Assembly (NCBI RefSeq): GCF_028657195.3 | Contig: NZ_JANCPR020000039.1 | Span: 21,875-85,874 of the forward strand | Direction of reading: 5' to 3' | Length of the DNA stretch: 64,000 nt | Origin: Streptomyces iconiensis | GTDB lineage: Bacteria; Actinomycetota; Actinomycetes; Streptomycetales; Streptomycetaceae | In this document: piece by piece, positions 57,086 to 64,000 of the stretch | Layout of the letters: each line of letters opens with the position of its first letter | Numbering within the stretch: the stretch's first letter is position 1 | Translations under genes and position numbers: made by a program | Notes under the pieces: model-generated | The model's input: the letters and a program-made list of their open reading frames with translations, nothing else | Database searches by the model: none | Told to the model about the DNA's origin: nothing

Positions 57086-57221
57086 CCATGCACCGGCCCG
57101 CGGGCAGCGGCCATGGGAACAGCGGCCCGAGGTCAACGCCCCCGAGCACGACGGCACCCAAAGGGAACGGCCCGTTCCTGCACCACAGGTGCGCGCTTCC
57201 TAGGCCGCAGGCGTGGGCTTT

Positions 57222-57240
57222 CCGCGCGGCAGGCGCGCGG
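57222..57240 (-). terminator. Hairpin directly after glpD
   Basis: CCGCGCG-GCAGG-CGCGCGG, a 7-bp stem touching the glpD stop codon and followed on the minus strand by AAAGCCC. Probable end of the glycerol operon. Confidence 0.6.
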
Positions 57241-58851
57241 TCAGCTCTGGCGCTCCGCGAGCATCTTCTCCACGCGCTCGCGGACCTCCGGGGTGTCCAG
57301 ACCGCGGATCGTCAGCGTCATCCTGCGCCGCGCCACGTCGTCGACGGTCTGCGCCCACTCGTGGTCGCGCGCGTAGACGACCTGCGCCCAGATCTCGGGC
57401 CCTTCGGGGTGCACACGCTCGCCCAGCGCCGGGTCCTCGTTGACCAGCCGGGCGATGTCGAAGGAGAGCGAGCCGTAGTGCGTCGCCAGCTGCCGTGCGG
57501 TGAGCGGGTCCATGCGCACGCCGGGCTCGCGGTCCACGAGCAGCCGGTGCGCGACCGCGTTCGGGTTGGAGATACCGGGCAGCGGCGTGCGCCGCACCAG
57601 GTCCTTGACCGGGACGGCATCTTCGCCGAGTGCACCGCCGGGCAGCTTCTCCAGCTTGTTCATGACCGTACGGCCGATGTGCCGGTACGTCGTCCACTTG
57701 CCGCCGGCGACCGACAGCATGCCGCCGCGGCCCTCGCTGACGACCGTCTCGCGCTTGGCCGACTCGACACCGCCCGGACCGCCCGGCAGCACCCGCAGCC
57801 CCGCGAAGGCGTACGTCATCAGGTCGCGCGAGAGGTCGGCGTCCTTCACGGAGAAGGCCGCCTCGTCCAGGATCTGCTGGATGTCCGACTCGGTTGCCCG
57901 TACGTCCGCCGGGTCACCCGTGTACTCCTCGTCGGTGGTGCCCAGCAGCAGCTGGTCCTCCCACGGGAGCGCGAAGGTGATGCGGTACTTGTCGATGGGC
58001 GTGGCCATCGCGGCACGCCACGGCGAGTTCCGCTTCAGCACGATGTGGGCGCCCTTGGACAGCCGGATGGACGGCGCCGCACCGCTGTCCTCCATGCCGC
58101 GCAGGTGGTCGACCCAGGGCCCCGTCGCGTTGAGCACCAGGCGCGCGTTCACACCGAACTCGGTGCCGTCCGTCCTGTCCCGCAGCTCGGCGCCCGTCAC
58201 CCGGCCGCGGGTGAAGCGCAGCCCGGTGACCTCCGCGTGGTTGAGCACCACGGCACCGGACTCGACCGCGGCGCGCACGGTCATCACGGCCATACGGGAG
58301 TCGTTCATCTGGTGGTCGCCGTAGACGGCGACGGCCTTGAGGTTGTCCGTACGCAGCGCCGGGTTGTCGGCCGCCGCCTTGGCGGGCGAGATGACCTTGC
58401 CCACGCCGTCGCCGAAGGCGGACAGCGCGGAGTACGCGAAGACGCCGGCGCCCAGCTTGGTGGCACCGTGCGGGCCGCCCTTGTAGACGGGGAGGTAGAA
58501 GGTGAGCGGGTTGACCAGGTGCGGGGCCACGTCCTTGGCCAGCACCCGCCGCTCGTGGTGGTTCTCCGCGACCAGCTTGACCGCACCGGTCTGGAGGTAA
58601 CGCAGACCGCCGTGCACCAGCTTGGACGAGGCGGAGGAGGTGGCGCCGGCGAAGTCGCCGGCGTCCACCATCGCCACCCGCAGACCCGACTGCGCCGCAT
58701 GCCAGGCCACCGAGGTGCCCAGGATGCCGCCGCCTATCACCAGAAGGTCATACGTCGCGTTCGCGAGCAGCCCTCTGCTCTCGGCGCGGCCAGGGTTGCT
58801 GCCGGCAGCCGGGTGCGTCCCGAGGGTAGGGACGCTCTGCGAGGTGTTCAT
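57241..58851 (-). CDS. glpD: Aerobic glycerol-3-phosphate dehydrogenase
   Basis: A 536-residue FAD enzyme at the membrane that passes electrons from glycerol-3-phosphate to quinone. FAD motif YDLLVIGGGILGTSVAWHAA (residues 34-53), then SSKLVHGGLRYLQTG (the conserved GLRYL box), and a second FAD segment GLRVLPGG...MLSVAGGKWTTYR. Length is normal. It starts 5 bp after glpK. Equivalent to gylB of S. coelicolor. Confidence 0.96.
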   Translation of the reverse strand: MNTSQSVPTLGTHPAAGSNPGRAESRGLLANATYDLLVIGGGILGTSVAWHAAQSGLRVAMVDAGDFAGATSSASSKLVHGGLRYLQTGAVKLVAENHHERRVLAKDVAPHLVNPLTFYLPVYKGGPHGATKLGAGVFAYSALSAFGDGVGKVISPAKAAADNPALRTDNLKAVAVYGDHQMNDSRMAVMTVRAAVESGAVVLNHAEVTGLRFTRGRVTGAELRDRTDGTEFGVNARLVLNATGPWVDHLRGMEDSGAAPSIRLSKGAHIVLKRNSPWRAAMATPIDKYRITFALPWEDQLLLGTTDEEYTGDPADVRATESDIQQILDEAAFSVKDADLSRDLMTYAFAGLRVLPGGPGGVESAKRETVVSEGRGGMLSVAGGKWTTYRHIGRTVMNKLEKLPGGALGEDAVPVKDLVRRTPLPGISNPNAVAHRLLVDREPGVRMDPLTARQLATHYGSLSFDIARLVNEDPALGERVHPEGPEIWAQVVYARDHEWAQTVDDVARRRMTLTIRGLDTPEVRERVEKMLAERQS

Positions 58852-58856
58852 TGCTC

Positions 58857-60401
58857 TCAGCTCTCCTCTTCGATCCAGCCCATGGTCCGGTCCACGGCCT
58901 TGAGCCAGTCCTTGTATTCCCGCTCACGCGTTTCCGCGTCCATGCGGGGGGTCCATTCGGCGGCGCGCTTCCAGTTCGCCCGCAGTTCATCGGTGCCCGA
59001 CCAGAAGCCGACCGCCAGGCCGGCCGCGTAGGCGGCGCCCAGACAGGTGGTCTCGGCGACCATCGGGCGGACGACGGGGGCATCCACGAAGTCCGAGATC
59101 GTCTGCATCAGGAGGTTGTTGGCCGTCATGCCGCCGTCCACCTTCAGCGCCATCAGCTCGACGTCCGAGTCCTTCTGCATGGCGTCGACGATCTCGCGCG
59201 TCTGCCAGGCCGTCGCCTCCAGCACGGCGCGCGCCAGGTGCGCCTTGGTGACGTAACGGGTCAGGCCGGCGATCACACCGCGCGCGTCCGAGCGCCAGTA
59301 CGGCGCGAAGAGCCCCGAGAAGGCCGGGACGAAGTACGCGCCGCCGTTGTCCTCGACGGAGCTGGCCAGCGTCTCGATCTCGGCCGCGCTGTTGATCATG
59401 CCCATCTGGTCCCGCATCCACTGCACGAGCGAGCCCGTGACGGCGATGGAGCCCTCCAGCGCGAAGACCGGCTTCTCGTTCCCGATGCGGTAACCGACCG
59501 TCGTCAGCAGCCCGTTGTACGAATTGACGGGCTCGTGCCCGGTGTTCATCAGCAGGAAGGTGCCGGTGCCGTACGTCGACTTCGCCTCGCCCTGCTCGAA
59601 GCAGGTCTGGCCGAAGAGCGCCGCCTGCTGGTCGCCCAGCGCGGAGGCCACGGGCAGACCGCCCAGCTCGTCGCCTGTCGCCTCCCCGTACACCTCGGAC
59701 GAGGAGCGGATCTCCGGCAGCAGCTGCATCGGGATACCGATGGAGGCGCAGATCTTCTCGTCCCAGGCCATGGTGTGCAGGTTCATCAGCATGGTGCGGG
59801 ACGCGTTGGTGACGTCCGTGACGTGCACGCCGCCGTTGGGGCCACCGGTCAGGTTCCAGATGACCCACGAGTCCATGGTGCCGAAGAGGATCTCGCCGTT
59901 CTCGGCGCGCTCACGCAGCCCCTCGACGTTGTCGAGCAGCCAGCGGATCTTCGGGCCCGCGAAGTACGACGCGAGGGGGAGGCCCGTCTCGCGGCGGAAC
60001 CTGTCCTGGCCGACGTTGCGGCCCAGCTCCCTGCAGAGCGTGTCCGTACGGGTGTCCTGCCACACGAGGGCGTTGTGCACCGGCTTGCCGGTCGCCTTCT
60101 CCCACAGCAGCGTCGTCTCGCGCTGGTTGGTGATGCCCAGCGCCAGAACGTCCTTCTTGGTGACCCCGGCCTTCCGCATGGCGCCGGTGACGACCTGCTG
60201 GACGTTGGTCCAGATCTCCGCCGCGTCGTGCTCGACCCAGCCCGGCTTCGGCAGGATCTGCTCGTGCTCCTTCTGGTCGACCGCGACGATGCGGCCGTCC
60301 TTGTCGAAGACGATGCAGCGGCTGGAGGTCGTGCCCTGGTCGATGGCCGCGATGAACGGCCCTCCCCCGTGCGCGGAGGCTGTGGTCTGCGTGTCGCTCA
60401 T
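58857..60401 (-). CDS. glpK: Glycerol kinase
   Basis: A 514-residue FGGY kinase making sn-glycerol-3-phosphate. IAAIDQGTTSSRCIVFDKDG is the phosphate-1 loop, GITNQRETTLLW contains the glycerol-binding Arg-Glu, GTMDSWVIWNLTGG follows, and the C-terminal KVDGGMTANNLLMQTISDF has the base Asp region. ATG 60401 is chosen over one 21 codons earlier because AGACC...ATGAGC fits the family N-terminus. It lies 53 bp after glpF. Equivalent to gylA. Confidence 0.96.
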   Translation of the reverse strand: MSDTQTTASAHGGGPFIAAIDQGTTSSRCIVFDKDGRIVAVDQKEHEQILPKPGWVEHDAAEIWTNVQQVVTGAMRKAGVTKKDVLALGITNQRETTLLWEKATGKPVHNALVWQDTRTDTLCRELGRNVGQDRFRRETGLPLASYFAGPKIRWLLDNVEGLRERAENGEILFGTMDSWVIWNLTGGPNGGVHVTDVTNASRTMLMNLHTMAWDEKICASIGIPMQLLPEIRSSSEVYGEATGDELGGLPVASALGDQQAALFGQTCFEQGEAKSTYGTGTFLLMNTGHEPVNSYNGLLTTVGYRIGNEKPVFALEGSIAVTGSLVQWMRDQMGMINSAAEIETLASSVEDNGGAYFVPAFSGLFAPYWRSDARGVIAGLTRYVTKAHLARAVLEATAWQTREIVDAMQKDSDVELMALKVDGGMTANNLLMQTISDFVDAPVVRPMVAETTCLGAAYAAGLAVGFWSGTDELRANWKRAAEWTPRMDAETREREYKDWLKAVDRTMGWIEEES

Positions 60402-60454
60402 GGTCTGCTCCGATACTTCTTTCGGGTCTGTCAGCGGATCAGCGCTGCGGCCGT

Positions 60455-61219
60455 TCAGCCCCATGCGAGGTTGTAGATGCCGGCGGCGGCAGCGGCTCCC
60501 GCCAGTGGGCCGACGACCGGGACCCAGGCGTAGGTCCAGTCGCTTCCCCCCTTGTTGGGCAGGGGGAGCAGCGCGTGGACGATACGCGGACCGAGGTCAC
60601 GGACCGGGTTGATCGCGTATCCCGTGGGGCCACCGAGCGACAGACCGATACCGACCACGACCAGTGCGGTGATCAGCGCGCCCAGCTTGCCCAGTCCCAC
60701 GGTGCCGTCGGCGTCCTTGACCAGGCCCTGCGTCAGGATCGCGAGGATGAGCACGAAGGTGGCGATGACCTCGGTGAGGAAGTTCAGGAACGGCTTGCGC
60801 ACCTCGGGCGAGGTGAAGAACACGCCGTGCACAGGGCCCGGGTTCGCGTTCTTCTGCTCGACGGCCTCCGGCTCACGGAGTGTGGCCTGGAACTGGCTGT
60901 AGTACACGATCCAGACGAGTATCGCGCCGATCAGGGCGCCGAGCAGCTCGCTGCCCATGTAGACCGGTACGTCGCTCCACTTCGTGTCTCCCTTGATGGC
61001 GAGACCCAGGGTCACTGCCGGGTTCAGGTGCGCGCCCGAGGACTGGGCGATGTAGGCACCGGTGAGAACCGCGAACCCCCAGCCGAACGCGATGGCGACC
61101 CAGCCGGCCCCGAAGGCCTTGGACCGCTTCAGATTCACGGCGGCGCACACGCCGCCACCGAGGAGGACCAGCACCATGGTGCCGAGAACCTCGCTCGTAA
61201 AGATGTCGGAGCTGGACAC
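60455..61219 (-). CDS. glpF: Glycerol facilitator (aquaglyceroporin)
   Basis: A 254-residue MIP channel. Two half-helix motifs: GAHLNPAVTLGL (NPA) and GYAINPVRDLGPR (NPxRD), the latter with the Asp typical of glycerol-conducting members. Six helices. GTG 61219 is chosen because AAGGAG lies 6 nt upstream; a GTG 6 codons earlier would bury that site in the coding region. First gene of the glpF-glpK-glpD operon (gylC of S. coelicolor). Confidence 0.95.
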   Translation of the reverse strand: MSSSDIFTSEVLGTMVLVLLGGGVCAAVNLKRSKAFGAGWVAIAFGWGFAVLTGAYIAQSSGAHLNPAVTLGLAIKGDTKWSDVPVYMGSELLGALIGAILVWIVYYSQFQATLREPEAVEQKNANPGPVHGVFFTSPEVRKPFLNFLTEVIATFVLILAILTQGLVKDADGTVGLGKLGALITALVVVGIGLSLGGPTGYAINPVRDLGPRIVHALLPLPNKGGSDWTYAWVPVVGPLAGAAAAAGIYNLAWG

Positions 61220-61306
61220 CCGCGACTCCTTCGTCACTTATGTCATTGGGGTCACCTCCCAGCGGGAGGCTGGGGGATAGGCGGGCCCGGTCTCTTGCGT
61301 CCGGTG

Positions 61307-61321
61307 TTCGACAATGTCGAC
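61307..61321. promoter_or_regulatory. GylR-type operator upstream of glpF
   Basis: TTCGACAATGTCGAC matches 14 of 15 bases of the perfect palindrome upstream of gylR. It lies about 90 bp before the glpF start, in the operon promoter. Confidence 0.8.
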
Positions 61322-61485
61322 CGCCGAACGGCAACTTTTCTCCTTCATGAACATCTCGTCAAGAGGGTGTGACGGATAACTCCTGAGAGTCCATCCTGGT
61401 ACCACTTGGGCGAGTTGGCATGTTGATGCGCCCTCTGCCCCGGTACGTACTCAGAGAGCCGACCGGAACAGCAGGTGCGTCGGGG

Positions 61486-62250
61486 TCAGAACCGCAAGGC
61501 CCCCAGGTCCCGTGACACCGCACGGGCCGTGTCCCGGACGGCGGCCACCAGCCGCGGCTGCAGCTCCTCGCCCTCACACACCCGCTCGACGGCCCCCGTG
61601 ATCCCGACAGCTCCCACCGGCATCCGCCGGCGGTCGAAGATGGGCGCGGCGACGGAAGCCAGCCCGTCCCACGTCTCCTCCACGTCGGCTGCCCACCCGC
61701 GCGCCCTGGTCAGATCCAGGACCGACTCGAATTCCTCCAAGCCGGTGATCGTGCGCTCCGTGAAGTCGGCACGCTCCCCGTCCACCGCCTCGCTCAGTGC
61801 GACCGGGTCGTACGCCGAGAGCACCTTCCCCAGCGCCGTACTGTGCAGCGGCTGCATCGCACCGACCTCCAGTACCTGACGGCTGTCGTCGGGCCGGAAG
61901 ACGTGGTGCACGACCAGGACGCCCTGGAGGTGCAGCACGCCCAGGTAGACGCTCTCCCCGCTGGAACGTGCGAGGTCGTCCGTCCACACCAGCGCGCGCG
62001 AGCGCAGCTCGTGCACATCCAGGTAGCTGTTGCCCAGCCGCAGCAGCTCGGCCCCGAGCTGGTACTTGCCCGTCGGCGGATCCTGCTCCACGAAGCCCTC
62101 GTTCTGGAGGGTCCTGATCAGTCCGTGCGCCGTGCCCTTGGCGAGCCCGAGTGCCGAGGCGATCTCGGAGAGACCGAGCCGTCGCTCACCACCCGCCAGA
62201 AGCCGCAGCACCGCTGCGCCGCGCTCCAGCGACTGGATGGTCCGGGCCAT
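61486..62250 (-). CDS. gylR: Glycerol operon regulator GylR (IclR family)
   Basis: A 254-residue protein. Winged HTH at 1-65: IQSLERGAAVLRLLAGG, LGLSEIASALGLAKGTAHGL, and the wing EQDPPTGKYQLG. An IclR effector domain follows (MQPLHSTALGKVLSAYDP, VAAPIFDRRRMPVGAVGITG). In S. coelicolor GylR represses the operon and itself, and is released by glycerol-3-phosphate. Both expected operators are here. Confidence 0.95.
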   Translation of the reverse strand: MARTIQSLERGAAVLRLLAGGERRLGLSEIASALGLAKGTAHGLIRTLQNEGFVEQDPPTGKYQLGAELLRLGNSYLDVHELRSRALVWTDDLARSSGESVYLGVLHLQGVLVVHHVFRPDDSRQVLEVGAMQPLHSTALGKVLSAYDPVALSEAVDGERADFTERTITGLEEFESVLDLTRARGWAADVEETWDGLASVAAPIFDRRRMPVGAVGITGAVERVCEGEELQPRLVAAVRDTARAVSRDLGALRF

Positions 62251-62279
62251 CGGGTCCTCCCTGACCTGCTACTTCCGGG

Positions 62280-62294
62280 TTCGACAATGTCGAA
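62280..62294. promoter_or_regulatory. GylR autoregulatory operator
   Basis: TTCGACAATGTCGAA is a perfect 15-bp palindrome 29 bp upstream of gylR. It also lies between gylR and the divergent metH. Confidence 0.85.
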
Positions 62295-62459
62295 CGGTAT
62301 CGCGTCATGCCGACGACGCGGTAGTCGGGTTTGAGTCTAGGACCGTCCGAGAGGCGGAATGTCGACCTGCACTCTTGCGTCCGCCCTATACGCTGACCGG
62401 GTGCGCTGCCCCACTGGCGCGCAAAGCCGACAGCCGTCGCATCCCAGGGAGCTCTTTCC

Positions 62460-64000
62460 ATGGCCTCGTCGCCGAGCAGCACGTCCGCATCCAAGACCCC
62501 CACCCGGGCCGATGCCCTCCGTGAGGCCCTTGCCTCTCGTGTAGTGGTGGCCGACGGGGCGATGGGGACGATGATCCAGGCGCAGGATCCGACACTGGAG
62601 GACTTCGAGCAGCTGGAGGGCTGCAACGAGATCCTGAACGTCACGCGTCCCGACATCATCCGTACGGTGCATCAGGAGTATTTCGCCGCGGGTGTGGACT
62701 GTGTGGAGACCAATACGTTCGGCGCCAACTACGCGGCGCTGAACGAGTACGACATCACCGACCGCAACTTCGAGCTGTCCGAGCAGGGCGTCCGCATCGC
62801 CCGTGAGGTGGCCGAGGAGTTCGAGGCCGAGGACGGCCGGATGCGGTGGGTACTGGGCTCGATGGGCCCCGGTACCAAGCTGCCCACTCTCGGGCACGCG
62901 CCCTACGCCACTTTGCGGGACGCCTACCAGGTGAACGCGGAGGGCATGATCGCGGGCGGCGCCGACGCGCTGCTGGTGGAGACGACGCAGGACCTGTTGC
63001 AGACCAAGTCGTCGATCGTCGGTGCCCGCCGGGCGATGGAAGCGGCCGGCGTGAATCTTCCCCTGCTGTGTTCGGTCACGGTGGAGACGACGGGGACGAT
63101 GCTGCTGGGTTCGGAGATCGGTGCGGCGCTGACGGCGCTGGAGCCGTTGGGTATCGACATGATCGGTCTCAACTGTGCGACGGGGCCCGCGGAGATGAGT
63201 GAGCATCTGCGGTATCTGGCCCAGCACTCGCGTATCCCGATCTCGTGCATGCCGAACGCGGGTTTGCCGGTGCTGGGCAAGAACGGTGCGCACTATCCGC
63301 TGACGCCGGGTGAGCTGGCCGACGCGCACGAGGGTTTCGTACGCGACTACGGGCTGTCCCTCGTTGGTGGCTGCTGTGGTACGACGCCGGAGCATCTGCG
63401 TCAGCTGGTCGGGCGGGTGCGGGGTGCTGAACTGGCGGAGCGTACGCCGCGGCCGGAGCCGGGTGCGGCGTCGCTGTATCAGACGGTGCCCTTCCAGCAG
63501 GACACCTCGTATCTGGCGATCGGTGAGCGGACGAACGCGAACGGGTCGAAGAAGTTCCGTGAGGCCATGCTGGAGGCCCGGTGGGACGACTGTGTGGAGA
63601 TCGCGCGGGAGCAGATCCGTGAGGGCGCGCACATGCTCGACCTGTGTGTGGACTATGTGGGCCGGGACGGCGCTGCCGACATGGCCGAACTGGCCGGCCG
63701 CTTCGCGACCTCCTCGACGCTGCCGATCGTGCTGGACTCCACGGAGATCCCGGTGATCCAGGCGGGGTTGGAGAAGCTGGGTGGCCGTGCGGTCATCAAC
63801 TCGGTCAACTACGAGGACGGTGACGGCCCCGAGTCCCGCTTCGCGAAGGTGACCCAGCTCGCGGCCGAACACGGCGCCGCGCTCATCGCGCTGACCATCG
63901 ACGAGGAGGGTCAGGCGCGCAGCGTCGAGCACAAGATCGCCATCGCCGAACGGCTCATCGCTGACCTGACCGGCAACTACGGCATCCGTGAGTCGGACAT
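62460..64000 (+). CDS. metH: Cobalamin-dependent methionine synthase (5' part)
   Basis: 513 codons of an open frame running off the window, starting ATG 62460 with GGGAG 9 nt upstream. It transfers methyl from methyltetrahydrofolate via cobalamin to homocysteine. The homocysteine-binding domain is complete (residues ~20-330): VVVADGAMGTMIQAQ, FGANYAALNEYD, and zinc ligands Cys in GLNCATGP (~238) and the CC of VGGCCGTTPEH (~303). The pterin domain begins: LAIGERTNANGSKKF, GAHMLDLCVDYVGRDG, VINSVNYEDGDGP. Cobalamin and activation domains lie beyond the window. TATACG at 62387 may be the -10. Confidence 0.96.
   Translation, partial: MASSPSSTSASKTPTRADALREALASRVVVADGAMGTMIQAQDPTLEDFEQLEGCNEILNVTRPDIIRTVHQEYFAAGVDCVETNTFGANYAALNEYDITDRNFELSEQGVRIAREVAEEFEAEDGRMRWVLGSMGPGTKLPTLGHAPYATLRDAYQVNAEGMIAGGADALLVETTQDLLQTKSSIVGARRAMEAAGVNLPLLCSVTVETTGTMLLGSEIGAALTALEPLGIDMIGLNCATGPAEMSEHLRYLAQHSRIPISCMPNAGLPVLGKNGAHYPLTPGELADAHEGFVRDYGLSLVGGCCGTTPEHLRQLVGRVRGAELAERTPRPEPGAASLYQTVPFQQDTSYLAIGERTNANGSKKFREAMLEARWDDCVEIAREQIREGAHMLDLCVDYVGRDGAADMAELAGRFATSSTLPIVLDSTEIPVIQAGLEKLGGRAVINSVNYEDGDGPESRFAKVTQLAAEHGAALIALTIDEEGQARSVEHKIAIAERLIADLTGNYGIRESD

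Noticed and set aside
62295..62459. Possible cobalamin or SAH riboswitch upstream of metH
   Set aside because: The space after the GylR site is only ~165 bp. I could not find a convincing B12 box with the surrounding helices, nor the SAH riboswitch core. A covariance-model scan would settle it.
1..64000. CRISPR arrays, insertion sequences, replication origin
   Set aside because: All repeats found are short tandem arrays of 6-21 bp without spacers. No transposase frames and no terminal inverted repeats around genes were seen, and no DnaA-box cluster was noticed.

Overview
This is about 64 kb of very GC-rich DNA from a Streptomyces (or very close streptomycete) chromosome. The evidence is a chaplin pair (chpH, chpC), mycothiol ligase mshC, the glycerol operon gylR-glpF-glpK-glpD beside metH, initiator tRNA-Met and tRNA-Leu genes without an encoded CCA end, many GTG starts, and ATGA/GTGA stop-start overlaps. 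No phage, transposase, integrase, CRISPR array or rRNA was seen. The order chpH-chpC ... mshC ... glp-gylR-metH matches, as far as I remember, the SCO1657-SCO1676 region of S. coelicolor, with accessory genes inserted between those blocks.

Layout. 1-0.9 kb: a truncated WYL/YafY-type regulator divergent from a VOC-fold protein, sharing a palindromic operator. 1.2-9.3 kb: a catabolic regulon. A metabolite:H+ symporter, a LacI regulator, and an operon of a cytoplasmic solute-binding-protein-like protein, an AMP-forming acyl-CoA ligase, a CaiB-type CoA-transferase and an enoyl-CoA hydratase are tied together by two near-identical LacI operators. 9.4-12.8 kb: an exporter, tRNA-fMet, and a MarR regulator divergent from a quercetinase-like cupin with a 19-bp palindrome between them. 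12.8-20 kb: a ClpC-like unfoldase, a stand-alone cytochrome b, and a cytochrome oxidase subunit I/IV pair (extra respiratory copies), then a DUF2267 protein. 20.5-24.3 kb: an odd patch with a SnoaL-like gene carrying an in-frame minisatellite, an ABC ATPase remnant, an S26 signal peptidase, and a bicupin/zinc-lobe dehydrogenase pair. 24.7-28 kb: tRNA-Leu, an M20 peptidase and the chaplins.

28-41 kb is conserved actinobacterial housekeeping: DUF5703, an acidic-tailed protein, a RecD2-like protein with a lost Walker A motif, two oxidoreductases, a ferritin-like protein, CorA, a histidine phosphatase, DUF3090, a PI3/4-kinase-like protein, MshC and PAC2. 41.4-49.8 kb is an oxidative L-fucose-type catabolic operon: fuconate dehydratase, SDR, CUT2 ABC transporter, aldo/keto reductase and lactonase. 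Its leading gene starts inside a 34-bp inverted repeat. 49.8-57 kb holds a TetR/DrrAB-type efflux module, a FadR-type regulator that may serve the fucose operon, a GH18-like secreted protein, an MFS exporter and an ArsR-type regulator. 57.2-64 kb is glpD-glpK-glpF, gylR and the 5' part of metH. GylR-type palindromes lie upstream of both glpF and gylR.

The two strongest leads for new biology are the LacI-controlled CoA-catabolic regulon built around a solute-binding-like protein with no signal peptide and no permeases, and the RecD2-like protein with a destroyed nucleotide-binding loop. All functions come from reading motifs by eye; no database search was run.
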